NCBI RefSeq assembly: GCF_003002815.1
Contig: NZ_PVTF01000024.1
Span: forward strand, 1-64,000
From: Umezawaea tangerina
GTDB lineage: Bacteria > Actinomycetota > Actinomycetes > Mycobacteriales > Pseudonocardiaceae
Length of the DNA: 64,000 nt
Direction of reading: 5' to 3'
Under the pieces are notes generated by a model that had not been told where the DNA came from, did no database searches, and was given only the letters and a program-made list of their open reading frames with translations. The translations under genes were made by a program, and so were the position numbers. Positions 9,259 through 18,452 of the stretch are shown one piece after another (the first letter of the stretch is position 1; each line of letters starts with the position of its first letter).

Positions 9259-10020
9259 TCAGCTCTCGGTGACCGGCTTGGCGGTCGGGTGCGGCTCGGG
9301 AGCGGTGGCGTAGCGGGCGCGCAGCTGCTCCTCGGTCTCGCGGACCTCGGTCGCCTCGGCCTCCTCGATCGCCTTGAGCCGCTTGTCGGAGCGGCGGACC
9401 GCCCAGACGGTGGCGGCGACGGCGATCGCCATGAGCGGGTAGCCCATGGCGAGGCGGGCGAAGGCGAGCCAGCCGACGGAGGCGGTGTCGTAGAGCCACT
9501 GCTGGACGACGAAGCGGGAGCCGAAGACGAGCGCCCACACCAGCGTGGCGATGTCGTAGTCGCGGACCGACGGCTTGTCCTTGCGCCAGGCCGTGCCGCG
9601 GCCGTTGAGGAACGACCAGACGACGCCCGCGAGCGGCCAGCGGACGACGATGGAGAGCACGAAGGCGCCCGCGTAGACGAGGCTCTGCCAGATGCCGAAG
9701 AGGAAGAAGCCCTTCGCGGAGCCGGTGCGGTAGGCGATGAACGCCGCGATGCCGACGCCGAACAGGCCGGACACCGCGGGCTGGATCGAGCCCTTGCGCA
9801 CGGCCAGCACGACGCCGATGAGCACCGCGGAGCCCAGCGCGCTCCAGATCGCCGGGTACAGGCCCGCGAAGGTGTTGACCAGCACGAAGACGACGACCGG
9901 GAGCGAGGAGTAGACGAGGCCGCTGACGCCGCCCATCTGCTCGAGCATGGTCGGCATCTTCTCGGGTTCTTCTGTCTTCGTGTTCTCTTCCGTCACGTCC
10001 TGGCCGTTCGTCGGGGTCAT
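9259..10020 (-). CDS. DUF3159 membrane protein
   Basis: A 253-residue polytopic membrane protein with about six hydrophobic segments between residues 35 and 215, a charged N terminus (TEENTKTEEPEKMP) and a hydrophilic coiled C-terminal tail. The family is actinobacteria-specific and has no settled function that I know of. The ATG at 10020 overlaps the TGA of the OB-fold gene (ATGA), which fixes the start. It matches the Rv2693c position in M. tuberculosis. Confidence 0.85.
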   Translation of the reverse strand: MTPTNGQDVTEENTKTEEPEKMPTMLEQMGGVSGLVYSSLPVVVFVLVNTFAGLYPAIWSALGSAVLIGVVLAVRKGSIQPAVSGLFGVGIAAFIAYRTGSAKGFFLFGIWQSLVYAGAFVLSIVVRWPLAGVVWSFLNGRGTAWRKDKPSVRDYDIATLVWALVFGSRFVVQQWLYDTASVGWLAFARLAMGYPLMAIAVAATVWAVRRSDKRLKAIEEAEATEVRETEEQLRARYATAPEPHPTAKPVTES

Positions 10021-10394
10021 GAGGCGTTCTGCAGCTCGTAGTACGGGTTGTAGAGCACCTTGCGGCCGTCGCGGACCGCGATGCGGCCGCGGGCCTTGAT
10101 GGTGCGGCCCGGCTCGATGCCCGCGATGCGGCGGCGCCCCAGCCAGACCAGGGTGACGCCCTCGGTGCCGTCGAAGAGCTCGGCCTCCAGCGTGGCGGCC
10201 GAGTCGCGCGGGCACATCTCCACGGAGCGGAGCCTGCCCATCACGGTCACCTCCTCGCCGGACTTGCAGTCGCACGCCCTCATGGCGCCGACCGCCTCGG
10301 CCTCGCGGGAGAGGTCGTCCGCGTCCAGCTCGGTCACATCACTGGTGAGGCGACGCATGAGACGGCGCCAATAGCCGTCTCCTGAAACACTCAT
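10017..10394 (-). CDS. OB-fold nucleic-acid-binding-domain protein
   Basis: A small cytosolic protein of 125 residues. After an N-terminal helix region (RRLMRRLTSD) it has an OB-fold-like beta barrel (GEEVTVMGRLRSVEM, LEAELFDGTEGVTLVWLGRRRI, GRIAVRDGRKVLYNPYYEL). The ATG at 10394 is supported by AGGAG 6 nt upstream. It is coupled to the DUF3159 gene, and this pair is also adjacent in mycobacteria. Nucleic-acid binding is inferred from the fold only. Confidence 0.85.
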   Translation of the reverse strand: MSVSGDGYWRRLMRRLTSDVTELDADDLSREAEAVGAMRACDCKSGEEVTVMGRLRSVEMCPRDSAATLEAELFDGTEGVTLVWLGRRRIAGIEPGRTIKARGRIAVRDGRKVLYNPYYELQNAS

Positions 10395-10501
10395 CCCCGA
10401 CTCCTGGTGCATCGCAAGGGGCATCGGCAGCGAAGCCCGTCCAGTAACCAGCGTAACCGGGTATGAGGGCGCCGGTATCCGACTGGGGGAGGATCCTGGC
10501 C

Positions 10502-11215
10502 GTGATGCGCCCGATGGTCGGTCTGGTCGGTCAAACCGCTGTGATGCTGCCCGGAACAGCCTCTGACGAGGTGTTTGTCCGCAGTGTCTTCGAGGAGCCG
10601 TTGGCACAGGTGGGAGCGGGTCTGACCACGCCGGCGACGGTGTCGGTCGACGAGCACCTGGCCGCGTTGGACGCCGCGTGGACGGGCACCCCGCTGGTGG
10701 TCGGCGGGATCTCGCTCGGCGCGCACGTGGCCGCGGGCTGGGCGGTGCGGCACCCGGAGCGGTGCGCCGCGCTGCTGGTGGCCCTGCCCGCGTGGCACGG
10801 GCCCGCCGGGGACTCGCCTGCGGCGCTCGCGGCGCGGGCCAGCGCTGCCGTCGTGGACCGCGACGGCGTGGACGCGGCGCTGGTGGGGGTGGACGGGTGG
10901 CTCGGCGCGGAGCTGCGCCGGGTGTGGCACCGGCACGGGCCGCGGCTGGCCGGGACGCTGCGCGCGGCCGCGGGGTCGACCGCGCCCGAACCGGACGAGC
11001 TGGCGCGCTTGGCGGTCCCGGCGGGCGTGGCGGCGTGCTCCGACGACCCGGTTCACCCGTTGGGGATCGCCCGTTCGTGGACGGCGGCGCTTCCGGGGGC
11101 GGTGCTGCGCACCACGACGCTGGCCGCGCTGGGCGCGGACCGGGCGGCGCTCGGTCGCGCCGCCGTGCTCGCGCTGCTGAGCGCTTGGGGCCGAACCGCG
11201 GTGCCGAAGGGCTGA
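10502..11215 (+). CDS. Alpha/beta-hydrolase-like protein
   Basis: A small alpha/beta-hydrolase fold protein of about 237 residues with a nucleophile elbow GGISLGAHVAAG (GxSxG) and a late acidic/His region (DDPVHPLG). A GGGGGAGG site (10485-10492) lies 9 nt before GTG 10502. ATG 10505 and an earlier leaderless ATG at 10463 are alternatives. Substrate unknown. It corresponds in position to Rv2695 and is divergent from the OB-fold gene. Confidence 0.75.
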   Translation: MMRPMVGLVGQTAVMLPGTASDEVFVRSVFEEPLAQVGAGLTTPATVSVDEHLAALDAAWTGTPLVVGGISLGAHVAAGWAVRHPERCAALLVALPAWHGPAGDSPAALAARASAAVVDRDGVDAALVGVDGWLGAELRRVWHRHGPRLAGTLRAAAGSTAPEPDELARLAVPAGVAACSDDPVHPLGIARSWTAALPGAVLRTTTLAALGADRAALGRAAVLALLSAWGRTAVPKG

Positions 11216-11277
11216 TCTCGATCAGCACTGAAGCGATAGTCGGCGTGGGGATCCGGGTGGAGCCCCACGCCGACGGC

Positions 11278-11904
11278 TCAGCCGCCCGCCTGGGCGGCGA
11301 TGTGCTTGGCGATGGCCTCGGGCAGCTCGATCGGCAGCGGCGTGCGCACCGGCATCGGCTGCGTGCCGCGCACGACGACCGTGCCGCGCAGCAGGTCGTA
11401 GAGGGCCGCGGCGATGGCGGGCGCGTGCTCCTCCGGGCCCGCGGCGACGCCGCGCAGCAGCCACCGGGGGCCGTCCACGCCGACGAAGCGCAGGTGCACG
11501 CCGCTGTTGCGGGCGGTGATCTCCTCGCCCCAGTCGCCGTTCTCCCGGTTGATGCGGGCGCCGTCCTCCTTGAGCTGCGCGATCAGCTCCGCGCCGACCT
11601 CCTTCCAGAGGCCGCCGGTGCGGGGCGCGGCGAACGCGCTGACCGTGAGCTGGCCGACGGGCGTGAGCAGGTGCACCGCGCGCACCGCGCCCGCCGGGTC
11701 CATCTCGACCTGCAGCTGCGCGCCGTCGGGCACCGGGAGCCTCACCGAGCCCAGCTCCAGCCGCGTCACTCCGTCGTTGGGGGCGTCGGCCTCGTCGTAG
11801 GGACCGTCGTCGGCCACGTCCAGCCCGTCGTCGTCGAGCTCGACGTCCAGCGCGGTCTCCCGGTTCGTCGCGTGCCTGCCCCGCTTGCGGCGCCGTCCGA
11901 ACAT
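11278..11904 (-). CDS. DUF3710 protein
   Basis: A 208-residue soluble protein of an uncharacterised actinobacterial family. It has a basic start (MFGRRRKRGRH), then an acidic linker (about 20-45), then the conserved body with GLWKEVGAELIAQL and WGEEITARNSG. It ends 5 nt after the dut stop on the same strand, so it is probably co-transcribed with dut, as in mycobacteria (Rv2696c). No catalytic motif is visible. Confidence 0.85.
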   Translation of the reverse strand: MFGRRRKRGRHATNRETALDVELDDDGLDVADDGPYDEADAPNDGVTRLELGSVRLPVPDGAQLQVEMDPAGAVRAVHLLTPVGQLTVSAFAAPRTGGLWKEVGAELIAQLKEDGARINRENGDWGEEITARNSGVHLRFVGVDGPRWLLRGVAAGPEEHAPAIAAALYDLLRGTVVVRGTQPMPVRTPLPIELPEAIAKHIAAQAGG

Positions 11905-11909
11905 CTGCG

Positions 11910-12404
11910 TTACCCCTCTGTCCGCTGCATGGCGTCGGCCTTCGCCGTCGCCGCGAGCACGCCGTGCCCGCCAGTAGAGCCGTACCCACCCGTGCCGCGC
12001 TCGGAGCCCGGCAGTTCGTCGACCTCGCGGAACACCGCGTGCTCGACGCGCTGCACCACCAGCTGCGCGATCCGGTCACCTCGGGAGAGCGTGATCGGCT
12101 CGCGGAGGTCGTGGTTCACCAGGCACACCCGGATCTCGCCCCGGTAGCCCGCGTCGATCGTGCCGGGGGTGTTGACCACGCTCAGCCCCACCCGCGCGGC
12201 GAGCCCGGACCTCGGGTGCACGAACCCCGCGTAGCCCTCGGGCAGCGCGATCGCGATGCCGGTGCCGACCACCGCGCGCTCCCCCGGTCCGATCACCACG
12301 TCCCGAGTCGTGACCAGGTCGGCACCCGCATCACCCGGACGGGCGTACGTCGGTGGTGGGACTCCTGGATCGAGCCGGGACAGCAATACCTCGACGCTGG
12401 GCAC
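11910..12404 (-). CDS. dut: Deoxyuridine 5'-triphosphate nucleotidohydrolase (dUTPase)
   Basis: Hydrolyses dUTP to dUMP and pyrophosphate, keeping uracil out of DNA and supplying the dTMP precursor. The 164-residue trimeric-type enzyme shows motifs 1 to 5: [35 protein letters not shown] and the C-terminal [10 protein letters not shown]. The GTG at 12404 is chosen because no ribosome site exists and a TAATCT box sits 8 nt upstream, as expected for a leaderless message. It is divergent from the DUF3093 gene by 24 bp. Confidence 0.93.
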   Translation of the reverse strand: MPSVEVLLSRLDPGVPPPTYARPGDAGADLVTTRDVVIGPGERAVVGTGIAIALPEGYAGFVHPRSGLAARVGLSVVNTPGTIDAGYRGEIRVCLVNHDLREPITLSRGDRIAQLVVQRVEHAVFREVDELPGSERGTGGYGSTGGHGVLAATAKADAMQRTEG

Positions 12405-12412
12405 GGCGGGCG

Positions 12413-12422
12413 AGATTACCCT
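12413..12422. promoter_or_regulatory. Overlapping divergent -10 boxes for leaderless dut and DUF3093
   Basis: On the minus strand TAATCT (12413-12418) lies 8 nt before the dut GTG. On the plus strand TACCCT (12417-12422) lies 6 nt before the DUF3093 GTG. Both fit TANNNT, and the two hexamers share two base pairs. Confidence 0.6.
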
Positions 12423-12428
12423 GAAGAC

Positions 12429-12890
12429 GTGAGCGAGAGTGCTGTGACCGCCCCAAGTGCCTTCCAAGAGCGGCTCTACGTCCCCTGGTGGGGCTGGTTG
12501 CTGCCGGTGAGCGCCGCCGTGCTGCTGGCCGCGGAGATCCACATGGGGTTTCCAGGAGTCCGCTCCTGGCTGCCCTACGTGATCACCGTTCCGCTGGTCG
12601 TGCTGATGATCCTGCGGCTCGGCTCGCTGAAGGTCGCCGTCTCCGACGGGGAGCTGCGGGTCGGCGACGCGCACGTGCCGCTGGAGCTGCTCGGCGACGT
12701 GGAGGTGTTCACCGCGAAGACCAAGCGCAAGGCCATGGGGCCGAACCTGGACCCGGCCGCGTTCGTCGCGCACCGCGGCTGGGTCGGGCCGATGGTGAAG
12801 GTGGCGCTGGTCGACCCGGACGACCCCACGCCCTACTGGTTGTTCAGCGCCCGCAAGGCCGACCGGCTGGCCGAGCTGCTGAAGAAGTGA
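12429..12890 (+). CDS. DUF3093 membrane protein
   Basis: A 153-residue actinobacterial protein with two closely spaced hydrophobic segments (about 20-36 and 46-65), followed by a cytosolic domain containing [23 protein letters not shown] and ending [11 protein letters not shown]-like. Function unknown. GTG 12429 has no ribosome site and is placed 6 nt after a -10 box, so the message is probably leaderless. Position equals Rv2698. Confidence 0.85.
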   Translation: MSESAVTAPSAFQERLYVPWWGWLLPVSAAVLLAAEIHMGFPGVRSWLPYVITVPLVVLMILRLGSLKVAVSDGELRVGDAHVPLELLGDVEVFTAKTKRKAMGPNLDPAAFVAHRGWVGPMVKVALVDPDDPTPYWLFSARKADRLAELLKK

Positions 12891-12896
12891 AAAGCG

Positions 12897-12929
12897 ACTG
12901 GGCGCCACCCCTTCGGGTGAGCGCCCAGT
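12897..12929. terminator. Hairpin terminator between DUF3093 and DUF4193 genes
   Basis: ACTGGGCGC and GCGCCCAGT arms with an inner CACCC/GGGTG stem and CTTC loop, 7 nt after the DUF3093 stop codon. Confidence 0.75.
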
Positions 12930-12996
12930 TCGTTCTGTGGACTTGTCGTTCAGCGGAGACGCCCGCGGTTCGGTCGGCCCTCGGGCCGCGGCGCGG

Positions 12997-13296
12997 TCAG
13001 GCGCAGTCGCGGCAGATGTACTGCCCGTTGTGCTCCTCGGCGAGCCTGCTGCGGTGGTGCACCAGGAAGCACTTGGAACAGGTGAACTCGTCGGCCTGCT
13101 TCGGCAGGACCTTGAAGGTGAGTTCCTCACCGGACAGGTCGGCACCGGGCAGCTCGAAGTTCTCGGCAGTCGCGTCCTCGTCGACATCGACTACGCCGGA
13201 CTGCGTTTCGTTGCGCCGCGCCTTCAGCTCCTCGAGAGAGTCTTCAGCGAGCTCATCGGCCTCGCTGCGACGCGGCGCGTCGTAGTCGGTCGCCAT
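12997..13296 (-). CDS. DUF4193 small zinc-ribbon-like protein
   Basis: A 99-residue acidic protein with a four-cysteine C-terminal cluster ([11 protein letters not shown] then YICRDC), consistent with a zinc ribbon. ATG 13296 is preceded by AGGGGTG. The family is common beside dut and cei in actinobacteria (Rv2699c position). Function is not established. The zinc site is inferred from the cysteines. Confidence 0.87.
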   Translation of the reverse strand: MATDYDAPRRSEADELAEDSLEELKARRNETQSGVVDVDEDATAENFELPGADLSGEELTFKVLPKQADEFTCSKCFLVHHRSRLAEEHNGQYICRDCA

Positions 13297-13734
13297 CTTG
13301 TTTTCACCCCTGCGGTCTACGGAGACTGTGTTCGTGTCGCTGGTTAACGTCCCAGCGCCCCTTTTTGTGCCCTCGTCGCCAAGTGACGGAGGTCTCGCCC
13401 CGGACGCCGTGCGCCAACCCCCTGCAGTCGACGCTTCTGGCGACTCGACGGTCCCGGAGCGCGCAGAGGGTAGCTCACGGTTCGGGGTGTTGTTCATCGG
13501 GTTCCCCCTAAATGAGCAGAAGGGTGACAGGACCCACGTAAGCTGGCCCGATAGGCTGTACACGGGCTCTTGCCCACCTGTCGGGGCCGTTGGCACCGCC
13601 CAAGCGGTTGTGAACCCTCCGCTACCGGGTGATTGCGGGCGGCTACGGCCGGTCGGGCACGCGGGATGGTCCCGGACCACCTAGGCTGGTTCACAGCGAG
13701 CACATGGGCACAACGCCAGGGGAGGTCGGCGGAC

Positions 13735-14478
13735 GTGGGACCCGCGAGCAGCACGGGGAACAGCGGGTTGTCGCGGTACAAGCGACGACGGCCGCTACCC
13801 GCGCTCATCCTCTTCGTAGTCCTGGCGGTGGGCGCGATCTTCGTGTGGGCGAAGGTGCTGGACACCGCCAACGACGTCGACGCGGCCATCAAGTGCAACT
13901 CACCGGGGAACGTGGTCGCCAGCGCCTCCTCGGTGCCCCCGGTCGACCCCGCCGCACCTCCCGCGGCCCCGGTCGCCGAGGCGCCCAAGCTGGGCAGCGT
14001 CCTCGCGCACGACGCCCTGGACCGCACCGACCCCGCGCCGGTGTCGGACATCCAGTTCCGCGTCTTCAACGCCAGCACGCAGCGCAACCAGGCGCGGTTC
14101 GTCGCCACCACGCTGACCGAGCTCGGGCTGAAGCAGGCCGCGGAGCCCGACAACGACCCCGTCTACCCGGCGCAGGACATGACGTGCCGCGGGCAGATCC
14201 GGTTCGGGGCGCCGGGAGCCGGTGCGGCGCGGACGCTGAGCCTGATCGAACCGTGCCTCGAGCTGGTGCGGGACGAGCGGCAGGACGCGAGCGTGGACAT
14301 CGCGATCGGGAAGAAGTTCGACGAGGTGAAGCCGAACCACGATGCCCGGAAGGTGCTGGACCAGCTGGCTTCGTGGGCGGAGCAGCAGCCGGAGCAGGGC
14401 GGGGGGCAGGTGGCCGAGGCCAGCAGTCCGACGCTGGTGGCGTCGAACGTGGCTGCGGCTCGGGATGTGCATTGTTGA
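13735..14478 (+). CDS. cei: Envelope integrity protein Cei (LytR_C domain)
   Basis: A 247-residue single-pass membrane protein. A basic N terminus (SRYKRRRP) precedes a transmembrane segment (about 22-43). After a Pro/Ala-rich linker it has an extracytoplasmic LytR_C-type domain (FRVFNASTQRNQARFVATTL) with conserved cysteines. It is implicated in cell-envelope integrity in mycobacteria (Rv2700). GTG 13735 has GGGGAGG 9 nt upstream. A TAGGCT box at 13682-13687 may be its -10 element. Confidence 0.88.
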   Translation: MGPASSTGNSGLSRYKRRRPLPALILFVVLAVGAIFVWAKVLDTANDVDAAIKCNSPGNVVASASSVPPVDPAAPPAAPVAEAPKLGSVLAHDALDRTDPAPVSDIQFRVFNASTQRNQARFVATTLTELGLKQAAEPDNDPVYPAQDMTCRGQIRFGAPGAGAARTLSLIEPCLELVRDERQDASVDIAIGKKFDEVKPNHDARKVLDQLASWAEQQPEQGGGQVAEASSPTLVASNVAAARDVHC

Positions 14479-14514
14479 GGGTTGGTTGTTGAGGGTTGGG
14501 TAGAGGTGAGGAAG

Positions 14515-14546
14515 CCCCCGTCGTGTTGGTTGCGGCGGGGGTTTTT
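14515..14546 (+). terminator. Intrinsic terminator of cei
   Basis: A CCCCCGTCG/CGGCGGGGG stem (one wobble pair) is followed by TTTTT, 37 nt after the cei stop. Confidence 0.8.
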
Positions 14547-14570
14547 GGTGGGTGGGGGTGGGGGGACTGC

Positions 14571-14850
14571 GCGAAGCCCGGCCCCCGGTGCGCGATTGTC
14601 TCAATGTCCTGCCCTAGTTTGTCAAGACGATAGAGCTGTCTTGACAAACTAGGGCAGGACAGGAGGGCGCTGTTTATCGGGGGCGGGAGGGGGTCTGGCT
14701 TCGCCAGCATCAGGCTGCGCCTGACTCAGGCATCGGGCTGCGCCCGACAAAGCATCCTCGACTTCGCCGTCGGACAAGGCATCGGCTGGCGCCGACAAGG
14801 CCCCAGGCGCTCCGCGCCGGATGCGCGCTGGCGGGCTGCGCCCAACGTGG
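14571..14850 (+). repeat. Dispersed hairpin repeat, copy R1
   Basis: First full copy of a repeat also found at 32483-32763 (inverted) and 54876-55184. Order: a conserved lead (GCGAAGCCCGGCCCCCGGTG, then GATTGTCTCAAT), a 24-bp perfect palindrome (14605-14628 / 14638-14661, loop GATAGAGCT), a GC-rich block with GCGCTGTTTATCGGGGGCGG, then a string of small hairpins starting with CTGGCttcGCCAG (14695-14707). It fills the space between the convergent cei and suhB genes. The reading frames inside it are not believable genes. Confidence 0.9.
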
Positions 14851-15069
14851 AGGCCGTGCTCGGCTTCGCCGTCGGGTGGAGCGGGCGGGCGCTTCGCGCC
14901 GAGTGGGGTGACGGGGTGGCGGCTGCGTCGAAGTCTGTGTCGGGTTGGTGTTGGGCGGGTTCTTGGCTTGGTTTCCGTGGTTTTGGGGTGGGGTTGGGGA
15001 GGTTGGCTTTGTTTTGCCAAGTCGTCCCGCAAGTGGTCAAAAGCCTCAAACCGGGCAGCCGTCCCAGCC

Positions 15070-15110
15070 GAAAATGTCGTACCCCCTGAGTAGGTTGTGA
15101 ATCGGGGGGT
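15070..15110 (+). promoter_or_regulatory. PafBC-like promoter motif, copy M1
   Basis: TGTCGTAC (15075-15082), 8 nt, then TAGGTT (15091-15096) followed by GTGAATCGGGGGGT. The layout matches the mycobacterial RecA-NDp/PafBC pattern TGTCRGTG-N8-TANNNT in spacing, with three differences at the end of the first box. It reads toward the 3' end of suhB with no gene in that direction. The stretch 14851-15069 holds only GC-rich tail sequence of R1 and no gene. Confidence 0.45.
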
Positions 15111-15126
15111 TCAACTCGAACGAGGA

Positions 15127-15150
15127 CCCCTGGCGGGCCTTGCCCAGGGG
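15127..15150 (-). terminator. Hairpin downstream of suhB
   Basis: CCCCTGG and CCAGGGG arms around a 10-nt loop, 44 nt past the suhB stop. A 14-bp palindrome GGCAAGCGCTTGCC (15181-15194) lies directly at the suhB stop codon. Confidence 0.45.
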
Positions 15151-15193
15151 AAGTCGGGGGCGTGCAACGGATCTAGCGTTGGCAAGCGCTTGC

Positions 15194-16006
15194 CTAGACG
15201 TTGGCGAAGCCGCATTCGATGAGGGCGGTGCGGAGGGCGGTTGCGATGGCGGGGGTGGCGGCGACGGTGGCGTCCGCGCCGAAGGCGGGGTCGGTGCCGG
15301 GGAGGTGGACGGTGGCGCCTGCTTCCGAGGCGATGAGGGCGCCGGCTGCCCAGTCCCAGCGGCCGAGGGCGTGTTCGGCGTAGCCGTCGAGCCAGCCGGC
15401 GGCGACGGCGCAGAGGTCCAGGGACGCGGCGCCCGCGCGGCGGATGTCGCGGACGCGGGTGGAGAGGGCGGCCCAGGTGGTGGCCTGGCGTTGGCGGCGT
15501 TCGGGGCGGTACGCGAAGCCGTAGCCGATCAGGGAGAGGTCGAGGCGGGTCGCCTTCGAGACCGACAGGCGGTTTCCGTCCAGGAAGGAGCCGTGGCCGA
15601 GGGCGGCGGTCCAGACGCGGCCGCTGACCGGTTCGACGACGGCGCCGGCGACCGACACGCCGTCGAGCTGGGCGGCGATCGACACGGCGTACCAGGGGTA
15701 GCCGTAGAGGTAGTTGACGGTGCCGTCGATCGGGTCGACGACCCAGGTCAGACCCTCGACGGCGGCGCTTCCGCCTTCTTCCTCGCCGATGACGGGTTCA
15801 CCCGGACGGAGGACGGCGAGGCGGTCGCGGACCAACTGCTCCGACGCGCGGTCGGCGAGGGTGACCACATCGGTCTCGGTGCTCTTGGTGTCGACCTGGG
15901 CGGTGACGGCGTCGTGCCTGGCCCGCTGGACGAGAGCGGCGGCTTCCTTCGCGACGGTCACGGCGACGTCGACCAACGGGCGCGGATCGAAACTCAACTG
16001 TTCCAC
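15194..16006 (-). CDS. suhB: Inositol monophosphatase family protein
   Basis: A Mg2+-dependent sugar/inositol phosphatase of 270 residues. The metal-site motifs are present: GEEEGG, WVVDPIDGTVNYLYG (DPxDGT) and WDWAAGALIASEAGA (WDxAAG). It is probably cytosolic and acts on myo-inositol 1-phosphate or a related monophosphate. It corresponds to M. tuberculosis Rv2701c (suhB) in order and orientation. It is divergent from ppgK, with 86 bp between starts. Confidence 0.92.
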   Translation of the reverse strand: MEQLSFDPRPLVDVAVTVAKEAAALVQRARHDAVTAQVDTKSTETDVVTLADRASEQLVRDRLAVLRPGEPVIGEEEGGSAAVEGLTWVVDPIDGTVNYLYGYPWYAVSIAAQLDGVSVAGAVVEPVSGRVWTAALGHGSFLDGNRLSVSKATRLDLSLIGYGFAYRPERRQRQATTWAALSTRVRDIRRAGAASLDLCAVAAGWLDGYAEHALGRWDWAAGALIASEAGATVHLPGTDPAFGADATVAATPAIATALRTALIECGFANV

Positions 16007-16092
16007 CTACGTCACTCTCGCGGGACTATCGGTGGTGCTCAGGCTAGTGTCTGCGGCCACGGTTACTGAATCGAGTAGGAAGGCCACCGGGG

Positions 16093-16854
16093 ATGGGCAT
16101 TACCCGCGGGTTCGGTGTGGACATCGGCGGCTCCGGCATCAAGGGCGGCCTGGTCGACCTGGAAGCAGGCGCACTGGACGGCGAGAGGCTGCGCATCGCC
16201 ACGCCCCAGCCGTCGACGCCGGACGCGGTCGCCGACGTGGTGGCCGAGATCGTCGCCAAGTTCGAGTGGACCGGACCGGTCGGCGTGACGCTGCCGTGCG
16301 TGGTCAAGCACGGTGTGGCGCTGACGGCCGCGAACGTGTCCAAGCACTGGGTGGACACCGACGCGCGCGCCCTGTTCGCGAAGCGGCTGGGCAAGCCGGT
16401 CGAGGACGTCGTGGTGCTGAACGACGCGGACGCGGCGGGCATGGCGGAGATGCGGTACGGCGCGGGCGTGGACCGCGACGGCCTGGTCGTCCTGCTGACG
16501 TTCGGCACGGGCATCGGCAGCGCGCTGTTCCTGGACGGCAAGCTCGTCCCGAACACCGAGTTCGGGCACCTCGAGGTCGACGGCCACGACGCGGAGTCGC
16601 GCGCGGCGGCGTCGGTCAAGGAGGACAAGGGCCTGTCCTGGGCCGAGTGGGCGCCCCGCGTCTCGCGCTACGTCTCCGTGCTCGAGAACCTCATCTGGCC
16701 GGACCTGGTGATCGCGGGCGGCGGGGTCAGCAAGAAGGCCGAGAAGTGGTTGCCGCTCCTCGAAGTGCGCACCGAAGTGGTGGCCGCCTCGCTGAAGAAC
16801 GACGCGGGCATCGTGGGCGCCGCCGCGGCCGCCGCGCAGGGCATCAAGCACTGA
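16093..16854 (+). CDS. ppgK: Polyphosphate glucokinase
   Basis: Phosphorylates glucose using inorganic polyphosphate (and usually ATP). The 253-residue ROK-fold kinase opens with the phosphate-binding motif [12 protein letters not shown], carries [13 protein letters not shown] (catalytic Asp region) and a second phosphate loop [11 protein letters not shown] near-complete C-terminal helix ends [13 protein letters not shown] start. It sits directly upstream of sigA, as in mycobacteria (Rv2702). Confidence 0.94.
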   Translation: MGITRGFGVDIGGSGIKGGLVDLEAGALDGERLRIATPQPSTPDAVADVVAEIVAKFEWTGPVGVTLPCVVKHGVALTAANVSKHWVDTDARALFAKRLGKPVEDVVVLNDADAAGMAEMRYGAGVDRDGLVVLLTFGTGIGSALFLDGKLVPNTEFGHLEVDGHDAESRAAASVKEDKGLSWAEWAPRVSRYVSVLENLIWPDLVIAGGGVSKKAEKWLPLLEVRTEVVAASLKNDAGIVGAAAAAAQGIKH

Positions 16855-16947
16855 TCCGGAAAATCTCCTTACTCGATCTAGCTGCGGGAACACGGGTCTG
16901 ACCCCCTCGAAAACGAGCGGGGCGCAACAGCACGCGATTCTCGTCGT

Positions 16948-16953
16948 TACAAT
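16948..16953 (+). promoter_or_regulatory. Candidate -10 of sigA
   Basis: TACAAT is the closest match to a consensus -10 box in the 206-bp gap before sigA, 107 nt upstream of its GTG. No clear -35 box accompanies it. Confidence 0.4.
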
Positions 16954-17060
16954 GGAACGGTGCCCCGCCGGAAGGCTTCGGCGGGCGCTCCCCCGAACTC
17001 TGGCGTCCGAGGTTTCGCGCCCTTCGGATCGCCGTGATCGACAGTCGCGAAAGGGCGTAC

Positions 17061-18401
<1,341 letters not shown>

Positions 18402-18404
18402 ACA

Positions 18405-18452
18405 GCCACGCAGAAGGGCCCCGCGCACGTGCGCGGGGCCCTTCTGCGTGGC
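18405..18452 (+). terminator. 48-bp perfect palindrome ending sigA
   Basis: Arms 18405-18428 and 18429-18452 are exact reverse complements with no loop spacing, starting 3 nt after the sigA stop. It is a very stable terminator or 3'-end stabiliser, with no T-run. The following 18453-18916 holds no gene. It contains only a small GGCACCG/CGGTGCC hairpin at 18878-18897, just before the DUF7455 gene. Confidence 0.75.

Noticed and set aside
14571-14661. Repeat R1-R3 as a transposon end or MITE
   Set aside because: There is no transposase, no target-site duplication is visible at the copy boundaries, and similarity fades gradually rather than ending at inverted termini. Mobility cannot be excluded.
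14649-15089. Open frames on both strands in and beside repeat R1, with Arg/Ala/Pro-rich translations
   Set aside because: They are by-products of the GC-rich hairpin repeat; similar frames appear in R2 and R3, and they lack ribosome sites and third-position codon bias.
15070-15110. Motif M1 as the remnant of a 13E12/DUF222-HNH element
   Set aside because: The upstream-type motif is similar to those near such genes, but no DUF222 or HNH coding sequence, even broken, is present near any of the three copies.
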